Source of the DNA: Thermocrinis sp.
Lineage (GTDB): Bacteria; Aquificota; Aquificia; Aquificales; Aquificaceae
Reading direction: 5' to 3'
Length of the DNA: 54,719 bases
Assembly (NCBI RefSeq): GCF_036781485.1
Contig: NZ_DAIQAX010000010.1
Coordinates: 1-54,719 of the forward strand
Part shown: positions 40,892 through 50,023 of the stretch, piece by piece
How positions within the stretch are numbered: position 1 is the first letter of the stretch
Layout of the letters: each line of letters starts with the position of its first letter
Notes under the pieces: model-generated
The model's database searches: none
Seen by the model: only the letters and a program-made list of their open reading frames with translations
What the model was told of the DNA's origin: nothing
Program-made: the position numbers and the translations under genes

Positions 40892-42050
40892 CTTCTGGGA
40901 TGGGAAAGCCGTTAAAGGGGGCAGCGTATACAGTAGTGTAGGCTCCCGCAGAGAGTATGTATAGGTAATCTCCCACCTCTGGTTCTGGCAGGGCCACATT
41001 TCTTGCCACCACGTCCATACTATCACAGGACACTCCTCCGATGGTCCACTCTTTCAGCTCACCCTCTCTGTCTATGTAAAAGGCATATCTAATGCCACCT
41101 AAGGCTTCAGCTAAGCCGTTAAAAACGCCAGTATCTATATAAAACCAGTTATCCTCCCCCCTTTTCCCTTTACCTATAACCCTGCATACCATTATTCCCT
41201 GATCACCCACTATACCGCGCCCGGGTTCTATCTGAAGTTCGTGGGGTAAAATAGGGAAAAATTTTTGCATTAAGCCTTTCACATAATAAGCAATATCTTC
41301 TATACTCAGTGCTTCGTAACTGTATTTCACAGGTATTCCACCGCCGATGTTTAGCATTTGAAGCTTAAGGCCCCTACTTCTTGCCCTCTCCCATAGTTCA
41401 GCAGCAGTCCTTATACCTATGAACCAATTTCTAAAGTTGTTGCACTGAGATCCCACGTGAAAAGTAATACCGTAGGGTATGAGATTTTTTTCTCTGGCAT
41501 ATTCCAGTAAGTCTATGGCAGTGTCCAAATCTACGCCGAATTTCTTGGAAAGTGGCCAATCACTTCCTTCATTTGGAACAACCACTCTTACATATACTCT
41601 CGCCCTCTTCATTACCTTTGCTATCTTATCTACCTCCGTATAAGAATCCACCGCAAATCTATCCATTCCTACTTGTTTACAATACTCTATAAAGTCAAAA
41701 GGTTTAACTGGGTTGCTGGATATTATCCTGTTTGGGCTAACTCCGGATTGAAGCACCTTACTCAACTCTTGGCTAGAGGCCACTTCAAAGTGAGAACCTA
41801 ACTCCGCAAGGGACTTTATTATTCTCTCGTGGTCATTTGCTTTGACTGCGTAGTAAATATTAAAGTTGGAAAAGTGATACTTTAGTTCAATGTATCTACG
41901 CCTTATTCCGTTTAGGTCCATGCAGAGCACAGGAGTTTTTTCTGGACGCAGATATGGTATGATGTGCTTTCTCTCCTCAATAAAGGAAAAAAAGGCTTTT
42001 TTTGCAAATTCAAACTGGATAGCCTTGTGGTCAACCGAGCTCTTAAGCAT
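40878..42050 (-). CDS. Group III PLP-dependent decarboxylase (ornithine/lysine decarboxylase-like)
   Basis: 390 aa, alanine-racemase-fold enzyme. PLP lysine in YYAVKAN, then THFHVGSQ-like TFHVGSQCNN, GGG of MLNIGGGIP for the phosphate, EPGR, and at the dimer active site CDSMD and GAYTT. These fit ornithine decarboxylase or bifunctional lysine/ornithine enzymes, feeding polyamine synthesis, which thermophiles use heavily. Diaminopimelate decarboxylase is less likely since CDSMD is the ODC form. Convergent overlap of 14 nt with the PilT-like gene. Confidence 0.85.
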   Translation of the reverse strand: MLKSSVDHKAIQFEFAKKAFFSFIEERKHIIPYLRPEKTPVLCMDLNGIRRRYIELKYHFSNFNIYYAVKANDHERIIKSLAELGSHFEVASSQELSKVLQSGVSPNRIISSNPVKPFDFIEYCKQVGMDRFAVDSYTEVDKIAKVMKRARVYVRVVVPNEGSDWPLSKKFGVDLDTAIDLLEYAREKNLIPYGITFHVGSQCNNFRNWFIGIRTAAELWERARSRGLKLQMLNIGGGIPVKYSYEALSIEDIAYYVKGLMQKFFPILPHELQIEPGRGIVGDQGIMVCRVIGKGKRGEDNWFYIDTGVFNGLAEALGGIRYAFYIDREGELKEWTIGGVSCDSMDVVARNVALPEPEVGDYLYILSAGAYTTVYAAPFNGFPIPEVIFP

Positions 42051-42065
42051 GCAAAAAAATTTAAT

Positions 42066-43838
42066 CTAAGTGAACTCCTTGTGAATACCCTCCATCTGAA
42101 TTCTCTCTATTATTCTTCTGGCTATAGGCGCAGCCACACCGCCACCTGAGCCACCGTGTTCTACCAAAACTCCGATGATGAAATGTGGGTTTCTGTAAGG
42201 ATAGAACCCCACAAACCAAGCATGGTCTCTAAGGCGATAGGGTAGTGTTTTTCTTCTTGCGCTGATTGCTGCTACCTGAGCTGTTCCAGTTTTCCCAGCT
42301 ATTTCTGCCATTGGAGAGTTAGCCAATAGGCCAGTGCCAGACCTTACCACATCCCTCATAGCTTCTCTAACAATGGCAAAATACTCCGGCGGAGCTTTGA
42401 CAACTTTATAAACTACTTTTTTGTTTTTCCATATTAACCTTCCATTAGGATCCCTTACTTCTTTAATGAGTGTGGGTCTGTAGATGACTCCGTCATTAAC
42501 TATCCCCATTACCATTAAACACTGCTGAAGTAGAGTAGCCTTTAGGTGCCCTTGTCCTATGGACATATTTACCGTATCGCCACCATACCACGGTTCCTTT
42601 TTGTTTTTTCTTTTCCACTCTGGATTTGGCAATATTCCGCTGGAATTGGGAAGCTCAAAGGGAACAGATTCACCAAAGGAAAACTGCCTTAGAATACTCT
42701 CCATCTTCCTGGGACCAAGTTTGTAATAACAATAGTGGTAAAAGTACACGTCGCAAGAATCCCTTATGGCGGTCTTTAGATTTACCCACCCGTGTCCATC
42801 TCTTTTCCAGCAGTAGAAAACTCTATTACCCAATGGAAAAGATCCTTTACAAACTACCCCTTCTTTAATACTAACACCCTGTTGGAGAAGACCTACAGCC
42901 AATCCGACCTTTATTACAGATCCGGGTGGATAATAGGCCTGAAGGGTTCTATTGAAGAGAGGATTTAAAGGATCCTTTTGATACTCGTCCCACATCTGGT
43001 ATATCTTGTTTGGGTCATAAGAAGGATAGCTTACCAAAGCAAGCACTTCTCCGCTATCTGCCTTCAGTATCAAGATAGCCCCAGCTTTGTGCCCTGATTC
43101 CTTAAAAACTTCGTACGCAATCTTTTGAATTCTGCTATCCACTGTCAAAACCACTGTGTTGCCCCTTTTGGGATTTGTCTGCTTGTATACACCTACCACT
43201 TTCCCTACCGCATTCACTATGAGCTCCTCTGCTCCCACCGCCCCCTGCAGAGATTCCTCCAGCGCTTTCTCTAACCCTTGCCTTCCTACCAAGCTTTGAT
43301 GCGATATTCTATCTTTATAAACTTCCAACTGCTTTTTTGTGGGATAACCCACATAGCCTATGATGTGAGCACATTCCTCCCCCATAGGATAAAATCTTTT
43401 TGGGATCGTGTTTATAAACACTCCAGGCAAGCGGTAGCTGTTGTTGTAAAATGCATCTATTTCTGATTGATCTGCGAGCTTTTTGATAAGTACAGGTTCT
43501 ATACTGTTGTATTTGTCTAATAGTGATTGGGTGGATATCTCTATACCAAAAATTTCTCTTAGATTTTTCAAGGTCTGTTCCACAACCTCCTTTTCCTGCA
43601 TTATCTTAGGGTCTAAAAAGATTGCATACTCTGGCACATCATAGGCAAGCTTTTTATAGTGCCTGTCTAATATGTCCCCCCTTTGGGAATATATTATCCT
43701 ACGTCTGATGTAGTTTCTCTTAGATAGGTCTTTGTAGTAGTTTCCTTTCAGAACTTGAAGATAAAACAGTCTGAAAACCAAAATCAAGTATAGAACGAAA
43801 GACAATACAAAAAAAAGTATAAAATTCCTACGCTTCAT
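42066..43838 (-). CDS. mrdA: Penicillin-binding protein 2 (peptidoglycan transpeptidase)
   Basis: 590 aa. One N-terminal membrane anchor (about residues 8-26), a dimerisation/pedestal domain, then the transpeptidase with SxxK in PPGSVIKVG, SxD in IRDSCDVYFY and KTG in IAGKTGTAQ. PBP2 cross-links side-wall peptidoglycan with RodA under MreB control. It is the last gene of mreB-mreC-mreD-mrdA and overlaps mreD by 11 nt. rodA is not present. Confidence 0.94.
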   Translation of the reverse strand: MKRRNFILFFVLSFVLYLILVFRLFYLQVLKGNYYKDLSKRNYIRRRIIYSQRGDILDRHYKKLAYDVPEYAIFLDPKIMQEKEVVEQTLKNLREIFGIEISTQSLLDKYNSIEPVLIKKLADQSEIDAFYNNSYRLPGVFINTIPKRFYPMGEECAHIIGYVGYPTKKQLEVYKDRISHQSLVGRQGLEKALEESLQGAVGAEELIVNAVGKVVGVYKQTNPKRGNTVVLTVDSRIQKIAYEVFKESGHKAGAILILKADSGEVLALVSYPSYDPNKIYQMWDEYQKDPLNPLFNRTLQAYYPPGSVIKVGLAVGLLQQGVSIKEGVVCKGSFPLGNRVFYCWKRDGHGWVNLKTAIRDSCDVYFYHYCYYKLGPRKMESILRQFSFGESVPFELPNSSGILPNPEWKRKNKKEPWYGGDTVNMSIGQGHLKATLLQQCLMVMGIVNDGVIYRPTLIKEVRDPNGRLIWKNKKVVYKVVKAPPEYFAIVREAMRDVVRSGTGLLANSPMAEIAGKTGTAQVAAISARRKTLPYRLRDHAWFVGFYPYRNPHFIIGVLVEHGGSGGGVAAPIARRIIERIQMEGIHKEFT

Positions 43839-44277
43839 CGCTACCTTTCAACACTTTTTTTCCAAAGAAGTAAACTATGAACAGTTCAATTAAAAAACCA
43901 ATTAGAGCATAAAAGTCCAGAGGATAGTAATACTTAGTTCTGAATAAAAGATACCTGTATGCGTGTTCGATAGTGGCTATTACTACATAAAACATAACCA
44001 GCGTTGAGATAAGTTTCACATAAAAAACCTTTTTTGCAACGTCCAAAATCATGAGCGCTAACAACTTACCAGACGCATGCCATCCTAAGGAACCTTGAAG
44101 TAAATCCAAAAGCAAAGCCCCTAAAAACCCCCTGCCGTAATTTACCTGGCCTTTGAGGTTTGAAAGGAAGACAAAACACAACAGCAGATCAGGAACAAAG
44201 AGGTAACTTTTAAAAATTCCAACCAAAACTGAGCTCTGAAGCACTAAAATCAAGAACAAAACCAGATAGAAACTCAA
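43828..44277 (-). CDS. mreD: Rod-shape protein MreD
   Basis: 149 aa, about five hydrophobic segments. MreD proteins are poorly conserved; the call rests on membrane topology, size, the early VPDLLLCFVFLSNLKG block and position between mreC and mrdA. Overlaps mreC by 4 nt. Confidence 0.85.
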   Translation of the reverse strand: MSFYLVLFLILVLQSSVLVGIFKSYLFVPDLLLCFVFLSNLKGQVNYGRGFLGALLLDLLQGSLGWHASGKLLALMILDVAKKVFYVKLISTLVMFYVVIATIEHAYRYLLFRTKYYYPLDFYALIGFLIELFIVYFFGKKVLKGSDEA

Positions 44278-45047
44278 ATCCTCCTCCTTAAAATAACAAC
44301 GAACTCCATCCTTCTAACGTCGGCTTCTGGCTTTACTTCCACCCTTTTGAAAAACTGCTCCTCAAGGGAAGGTGGTCCATACACTTTGCCTACTTCAAAG
44401 GAAGGAAAATGGGGACTTCTAAGCAAAACCCTAACCCCTTCCTTAATATCATCTTCTTGTAATACATGCAGGAGCCTACCAGTAGGAAAACCTCCTTTGT
44501 ATATATAGTTCTTACCCTCCACTACCACGCTTACAGACATAGCATCAGACCATACCGTTCTCACTCTTGAACTACTCAGGTATACCTGGTCTACTATGCC
44601 CACGAATATGTTTCTATTTACTACCACAAAGCCCTCTTCGATCCCGTCCTTTTTACCTTTGTCTAAAATAATAAACGCATCCCTGCCAGAGGGATCGTAA
44701 GCAGTCACGCTTGCTATTAAGTAATCTAGTTCCTTATAAAATCCCTCCAGATTTTTTATTTGATTAAGCTCTCTTTTGCACGTTTCAAGCTCACTAACTT
44801 TTAAGTTCAATCGGCTGATTTCTTCCAAAAGCCTTTTGTTCTCCCTTTGCACATTAACTAAAAAGACATATGTATTTGCCAAATCTCTGACTTTATAAGA
44901 GATCTGACTCTTTAACTCAAGCACAGGTAAGAAAATACTGTTTATAAAACCAATTATAGGGGAGATCATTGGATAGGAATAAACTTCAGTTAAGTAAGAT
45001 AGGGCGCTAAAGAAAAAGAGTAAAACGTAGATAATTCTACTTTTCAT
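44274..45047 (-). CDS. mreC: Rod-shape protein MreC
   Basis: 257 aa. One N-terminal membrane segment, a coiled coil (about residues 60-95; ENKRLLEEISRLNLKVSELE) and a periplasmic beta domain with ILDKGKKDGIEEGFVVVN ('G..dGv..g..vv') and GIVDQV. It links MreB inside the cell to PBP2 outside. Overlaps mreB by 4 nt. Confidence 0.92.
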   Translation of the reverse strand: MKSRIIYVLLFFFSALSYLTEVYSYPMISPIIGFINSIFLPVLELKSQISYKVRDLANTYVFLVNVQRENKRLLEEISRLNLKVSELETCKRELNQIKNLEGFYKELDYLIASVTAYDPSGRDAFIILDKGKKDGIEEGFVVVNRNIFVGIVDQVYLSSSRVRTVWSDAMSVSVVVEGKNYIYKGGFPTGRLLHVLQEDDIKEGVRVLLRSPHFPSFEVGKVYGPPSLEEQFFKRVEVKPEADVRRMEFVVILRRRI

Positions 45048-46075
45048 TCCATGGCTATTTGCCTTATTAGATGCATCTTATCAAGGACCGAACCTACGCC
45101 CCGTGCCACTGCGGTCATAGGATCTTCACAGTACCTTGTAAATATTCCCGTTTCACGATAGATTCTTGTATCTAAGTTCCTAAGTAAAGAGCCACCGCCT
45201 GCTAAGACTATGCCTCTCTCTGCTATATCGGAAGCCAATTCCGGTGGAGTTTTTTCAAGGGTTAGCTTTACAGCGTTTATAATAGAATTGACCACATCTT
45301 CTAAGGCTTGAGCTATATCAAAGTTTGATATACTTATAGTCTTCGGTAAACCGGTCATATCTCTTCCTTTTATTTCCATCGTTCTTTCTTGGTCTTCTAT
45401 GATAGCACTACCTAACTCTATCTTTATTCTCTCCGCAGTTTGCTCTCCTATTAGTATATGATATTTTTTCTTTACGTAATTAGCCACCGCCTCGGTCATT
45501 TCGTCTCCCGCCACTCTTATAGAAGTGGAGGTTACTATACCAGCCAAGGATATAACCGCTATTTCGGTAGTTCCACCCCCCACGTCTACTACCATATTAC
45601 CAACAGGTTCGTCTACAGGCAGTCCAGCACCTATTGCCGCGGCCATCGGTTCTGCTATAAGATAAACCTCTCTTGCGCCCGCACTCTTTGCTGCGTCAAT
45701 GACTGCCCTTTTCTCCACTTGCGTCACACCTGAGGGCACCCCGATAACTACTCGGGGTTTAGCTTTAAATATACCTTTGCCTATCACTTTGTTTATCATG
45801 TGTGAGAGCATTATTCTCGTGGCCTCAAAGTCCGTGATAACTCCATCTCTGAGTGGTCTTATGGTCTGAATGGTTCCGGGAGTTTTACCAAGCATCTCTT
45901 TGGCTTCTTTACCCACCGCTATAACTTTTCCAGTTCTCACGTCTACGGCCACTATGGATGGCTCCGAAAGGACCACCCCCTTTCCTTCCAAGTATATAAC
46001 TGTGTTTGCAGTTCCCAGATCGATCCCTATGTTGTTAGAAAACATACCCAAAAACCTCAAAATTCTGTTCAGCAT
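45044..46075 (-). CDS. mreB: Actin-like cell-shape protein MreB
   Basis: 343 aa. NNIGIDLGTANTVIY is the first phosphate loop; GVPSGVTQVEKRAV, MVVDVGGGTTEIAV (second phosphate loop) and GIVLAGGGSLLR are present. It forms membrane filaments that guide side-wall synthesis. The ATG at 46075 has no Shine-Dalgarno site; TAAAAT lies 6 nt before it. Divergent from proS across 25 bases. Confidence 0.97.
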   Translation of the reverse strand: MLNRILRFLGMFSNNIGIDLGTANTVIYLEGKGVVLSEPSIVAVDVRTGKVIAVGKEAKEMLGKTPGTIQTIRPLRDGVITDFEATRIMLSHMINKVIGKGIFKAKPRVVIGVPSGVTQVEKRAVIDAAKSAGAREVYLIAEPMAAAIGAGLPVDEPVGNMVVDVGGGTTEIAVISLAGIVTSTSIRVAGDEMTEAVANYVKKKYHILIGEQTAERIKIELGSAIIEDQERTMEIKGRDMTGLPKTISISNFDIAQALEDVVNSIINAVKLTLEKTPPELASDIAERGIVLAGGGSLLRNLDTRIYRETGIFTRYCEDPMTAVARGVGSVLDKMHLIRQIAME

Positions 46076-46081
46076 AAGATT

Positions 46082-46091
46082 ATTTTAAAAT
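46082..46091. promoter_or_regulatory. Palindromic bidirectional -10 (mreB / proS)
   Basis: ATTTTAAAAT is a perfect 10-bp palindrome giving TAAAAT on both strands: 6 nt before the mreB ATG and 9 nt before the proS ATG. Neither side has a ribosome-binding site or a good -35, which would lie inside the opposite gene. Confidence 0.5.
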
Positions 46092-46100
46092 ATCCCACCT

Positions 46101-47810
46101 ATGCGATGGAGCAGATATTTTTGGTATACACTAAAAGAAGAGCCTGCAGACGCAGAAGCAAATTCCCACAGACTCCTCCTGAAGGCTGGTTTTACCAAGC
46201 AGGTAGCCTCTGGCATATACGAATACACTCCCCCCGCTCTAAAGGTGATAAGGAAAATAGAAGCCATTGTACGAAAAGAGATGGAAAGAAGCGGAGCTCA
46301 AGAGGTTTTGCTGAGCGTCTTAAACCCCTCTGAGCTTTGGAAGGAAACGGGAAGATGGGAAGTTTACGGAAGGGAGCTATTTACTCTAAAAGACAGACAC
46401 GGAAGGGAATACTGTTTGGGACCTACCCACGAGGAGGAGATAACGGACCTTTTTAGAAGCTTTGTAAATTCTTACAAAAAGCTTCCTTTGATTTTGTATC
46501 AGATACAGGTTAAGTTCAGGGACGAAAAGAGACCCCGTTTTGGACTGATAAGGTCAAGGGAGTTTATTATGAAAGATGCTTACTCCTTTGACGAGGATGA
46601 GTTTTCTGCCATGATATCTTACGAGACTATGAAGTTTGCTTACGAGAGGATATTCAAAAAGTTAAGGCTGAACACCCTTTTAGCTGAAGCAAGCGTGGGA
46701 ACCATAGGCGGTAAAATGTCCCACGAGTTTATAGTCTTGACAGACTACGGAGAAGCGCGCGTAGCCTTTTGTGAAAACTGCGGATACTGCGCCAATGCAG
46801 AAATAGTGCCTTTGCCAAAACACAAAGAGGAGCAAGAGGAAGAAAAGCCCATCCAGAAGGTTTATACACCCAACACTACCACCATAGCCCAGCTTTCTGA
46901 CTACCTAAAAATTCCCGCATACAAAATTCTAAAGGCGGTCTTGTACCTAAAAGGGGAAGAGCCTATCATGGTTTTAATCAGGGGAGACAGGGAAGTGGAT
47001 GAAAAGAAGTTAGAAAATGTCCTTGGAACAGATGAATTTAGACTGGCAACAGACGAAGACATAAGAAGAATTCTAAACACATCAAAGGGATTTGTAGGTC
47101 CCTTTAATCTTCCTTCAAACTTCAAAGTCCTCTGGGATAATTCAGTTTTTGGAGTAAAGAACATGGTGGTTGCACTTAACGAGGAGGACTATCATTACAT
47201 CAACGTCAATGCGGGAAGGGATATTCAATATGGAGAGTTTGTAGATGTGTGTCAGGTAGAAGAGGCAGACCCCTGTCCCAAATGTGGTTCTCCTCTTAGA
47301 GTTGGGAGAGGCTTAGAGTTGGGGCACATATTCCTCTTGGGAACAAGATACTCAGAGCCTATGAGAGCTTTCATCAAAGACAGGTTAGGTCAGGAAAAGC
47401 CCGTGGTTATGGGATGCTACGGTATTGGTATATCAAGGTGCCTTCCAGCCATCGTAGAGCAGTATCACGACGAGAAAGGTATTAAGTTTCCTACGGTGGT
47501 TGCACCCTTTGAGCTTGATATTATCTGCGTCAATCAGTCGGATGAAGAGCAAAAAAGCGTTGCGGAAAAACTATACACGTTGGCTATGGAGCTCGGAATA
47601 GACGTGATATACGATGACAGGGACGAGAGCCCGGGCTTTAAGTTTGCAGATGGGGAGCTTTGCGGCTTTCCTTATATCCTGGTTGTTGGTAAAAAAGTTA
47701 AGGAAGGTAAGGTGGAGCTTTGGATAAGGCACACGGGAGAAAGAAGAGAGCTTCAGATAGACTCTGCCATCCAAGAGGTAAAGTCTCTGATAGAAAAGGA
47801 TAAACTCTAA
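46101..47810 (+). CDS. proS: Prolyl-tRNA synthetase (bacterial type)
   Basis: 569 aa, class II. Motif 1 region with LKAGFTKQVASGIYEYTP, motif 2 FRDEKRPRFGLIRSREF, an editing insertion (about residues 230-385), motif 3 GCYGIGISRCLPAIVEQ and a C-terminal anticodon-binding domain. The presence of the editing domain marks the bacterial form. ATG at 46101 lies 9 nt after a -10 hexamer; no Shine-Dalgarno. dprA follows with 1-nt overlap. Confidence 0.96.
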   Translation: MRWSRYFWYTLKEEPADAEANSHRLLLKAGFTKQVASGIYEYTPPALKVIRKIEAIVRKEMERSGAQEVLLSVLNPSELWKETGRWEVYGRELFTLKDRHGREYCLGPTHEEEITDLFRSFVNSYKKLPLILYQIQVKFRDEKRPRFGLIRSREFIMKDAYSFDEDEFSAMISYETMKFAYERIFKKLRLNTLLAEASVGTIGGKMSHEFIVLTDYGEARVAFCENCGYCANAEIVPLPKHKEEQEEEKPIQKVYTPNTTTIAQLSDYLKIPAYKILKAVLYLKGEEPIMVLIRGDREVDEKKLENVLGTDEFRLATDEDIRRILNTSKGFVGPFNLPSNFKVLWDNSVFGVKNMVVALNEEDYHYINVNAGRDIQYGEFVDVCQVEEADPCPKCGSPLRVGRGLELGHIFLLGTRYSEPMRAFIKDRLGQEKPVVMGCYGIGISRCLPAIVEQYHDEKGIKFPTVVAPFELDIICVNQSDEEQKSVAEKLYTLAMELGIDVIYDDRDESPGFKFADGELCGFPYILVVGKKVKEGKVELWIRHTGERRELQIDSAIQEVKSLIEKDKL

Positions 47811-48865
47811 TGGAGAATGTATTTTATTGGCTTACTCTGAGAGCTATATCCGGGCTTGGCGAAAGGAGCATAAAAAAACTTTACCAGCACTACAAAGACC
47901 CAAAGCTTATACTGGAGGCAGACCAGGCGGAGCTTGAAGAGCTTGTGGGAAAGGTTAAGGCAAGCAGGATAAAGGAGAAAAATCTCAGCTTTGACCCGGA
48001 GCAAGTTATAAAGGTATTGCAAAAAGAGGGTATAGGATGCATTACTCTTTCAGATGAAGATTACTTTCCTAAGCTGAGGGAGATAGAGGATCCACCACCT
48101 GTTTTGTTTTACCAAGGGGAGCTTAAGCAAAGGGTATTCTTTGGAGTGGTGGGCACAAGAAAGCCAGATGGATACAGTGTGAGGTATCTAAGGGACCTGG
48201 TAAATCTTCTGGTGTCAAAGGGATACGCCATAGCTTCTGGTGGTGCAATGGGAATAGACTTTCTCTCCCACAAGTTCTGTGTGGAAGGAGGGGGTTATAC
48301 TGTATGCTTTTTGGGATTTGGTATCTTACAGGCACAAGAGAGTCTAAAAAGAGTGGTTCTAAGTAGCGGGGCTGTTGTCTCTGAGTTTCTTCCTTGGGAG
48401 AGCGCTGAAAAACACACATTCCCAAGAAGAAATAGGCTCATCAGCGGGGTTTCGGAAGGTGTTTTTGTGGTGGAGGCTGGGGAAAACTCAGGAGCTTTGA
48501 TAACCGCTTACTATGCCAAAGAGCAAGGAAGGCAGGTTTATGTGCACGTAGGATACGGGTCCAGTGAAAGGTGGGAAGGTTGTATAAAGCTGGTAAATGA
48601 GGGAGTGGCAAAGCTTGTGGGAAGGCTTCAGAAGTTCGAATTAAAGGATGAAAAATCCGAAGACCCAATCTTAATACTTCTAAACACACCAAAGACCCTG
48701 AGCGAGCTGTCCCAGATCTTAGGAATAGAAGAGAGGGAGCTAAGCAAGAGGTTAGGATTATACATTGCAGAAGGTTTGGTTTCTTGCACTGGAGCTTACT
48801 ACCACAGGCTAAAACAGGAAGGGGAGGAATACTACACCGGCAAAGAGTTTATTCCAACCTTTTAG
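47810..48865 (+). CDS. dprA: DNA processing protein DprA
   Basis: 351 aa. DprA protects incoming single-stranded DNA and loads RecA during transformation. A helical N-terminal SAM-like domain, the Rossmann domain with GVVGTRKPDGYSVRYL, SGGAMGIDFLSH and FPRRNRLISG with SEGVFVVEAGENSGAL, and a C-terminal winged helix (LNTPKTLSELSQILGI) are all visible. The 3' end overlaps the convergent comEC by 57 nt, so two competence genes face each other. Confidence 0.93.
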   Translation: MENVFYWLTLRAISGLGERSIKKLYQHYKDPKLILEADQAELEELVGKVKASRIKEKNLSFDPEQVIKVLQKEGIGCITLSDEDYFPKLREIEDPPPVLFYQGELKQRVFFGVVGTRKPDGYSVRYLRDLVNLLVSKGYAIASGGAMGIDFLSHKFCVEGGGYTVCFLGFGILQAQESLKRVVLSSGAVVSEFLPWESAEKHTFPRRNRLISGVSEGVFVVEAGENSGALITAYYAKEQGRQVYVHVGYGSSERWEGCIKLVNEGVAKLVGRLQKFELKDEKSEDPILILLNTPKTLSELSQILGIEERELSKRLGLYIAEGLVSCTGAYYHRLKQEGEEYYTGKEFIPTF

Positions 48866-50023
48866 AAAGTGAAGCGTAAAAGCTCCCAACGAAAGACTTA
48901 GGACAGTCTCCCAAAGACGGAATTTAAAGAAAACGGTTGGGGCAAAGCCTGAGAAGAAGACCACGGTTTTTATTATGGCGGTTCCTAAGAGTTCAAGGGG
49001 GAAGGAAGGTAAAGAAAATAGAGTGACCATATCCAGAAAGCCATATACAGTAAAAAGACTAAAGAGGGGAGTTAGCAAGGGGGTCAGAACAATGCTAAAA
49101 GGCGCAGAAAAGGAAAGGAGGGTAATTATGGGCATGGTGCCAAGAAAGGCAAAGAAGGAGACCCAAAAGAACATAAAAACCAAGTTTTTCTTAGGGGCAT
49201 CCCTCAGGGATAGGATTATGTAAAGGGTGGCACAAAAGGAAAGCCAAAAGGAATAAGAATAAACGTATTCTGGATAAAAAAGTAGTATGATCGCTCCGGA
49301 CAGAAAGAGTATGTTAAGGAGGTTTGGCCTTTCTCCGTAAAGGAGCAAAAGAATAACAAAAACAGCCATAAGGTAGGCTCTAAGGACTGGGGGCTCAGAA
49401 GGGACTAAAAATAGACTGTAAAAAGTTATACCCACAAGGGACAAAATCAAACCATACCTGTAAGGAGCAAGGTATCTCAAAATTAAGGCAAGGGCAGTCA
49501 GATGCCCCCCGGAGACTACTAGAAGATGGACCAGTCCAGTGGTCAAAAAGGCAGACTGAACCTTTAAAGGCAAAAGCTCTTGGTCTTCGCCCAAAAAGTA
49601 AGCAAGCACCAAGCTCTTAACTTGCCTATCTTCAAACTTCTCTTCCACTCTTTTTATCATGCGCTCTCTGAGGCTTGGCTTTGGTTCTACAAAGGATAGG
49701 TCCCCATAGCTTGAAGTTATAACTACCCTTCCCTTTGACACTTTCACTTTTGCGTATGCCTTTAAGTTTCTTGAGGGCAAGTCCAAAGCACCATAAACTA
49801 TGAGTGTGGCCCTTTTTGCGTATATCTCAGGAAAATCTCCACCCAAGACCTTCACCTTTGAAAGAAGCCTACCCTCTTCTATGGTATGTTCCCCCTCCAC
49901 CCGAAGGACCACAAAACCCTCTCCCAGATCTTCGTCAAAAAGAAAGGGATCCTGACCCCTTTGAATGGAAAAAAGAACAGACAGGAGGAAAAAAACTATC
50001 GGAAGATACTTAAGCTTCTCCAA
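48809..50023 (-). CDS. comEC: Short ComEC/Rec2-type DNA uptake channel protein
   Basis: 404 aa with about eight or more membrane segments. FLTTGLVHLLVVSGGHLTAL matches the 'GlsHllAvSGlHv' block of the Competence domain. Full-length ComEC is about 700-800 aa and carries a C-terminal metallo-beta-lactamase-like domain; that domain is absent, as the frame stops within a hydrophobic C-terminus. The N-terminal soluble OB-like region is present (about 25-120). The start is TTG at 50023, overlapping trpB by 14 nt; other starts are possible. Confidence 0.8.
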   Translation of the reverse strand: MEKLKYLPIVFFLLSVLFSIQRGQDPFLFDEDLGEGFVVLRVEGEHTIEEGRLLSKVKVLGGDFPEIYAKRATLIVYGALDLPSRNLKAYAKVKVSKGRVVITSSYGDLSFVEPKPSLRERMIKRVEEKFEDRQVKSLVLAYFLGEDQELLPLKVQSAFLTTGLVHLLVVSGGHLTALALILRYLAPYRYGLILSLVGITFYSLFLVPSEPPVLRAYLMAVFVILLLLYGERPNLLNILFLSGAIILLFYPEYVYSYSFWLSFCATLYIILSLRDAPKKNLVFMFFWVSFFAFLGTMPIITLLSFSAPFSIVLTPLLTPLFSLFTVYGFLDMVTLFSLPSFPLELLGTAIIKTVVFFSGFAPTVFFKFRLWETVLSLSLGAFTLHFLKGWNKLFAGVVFLPFLF

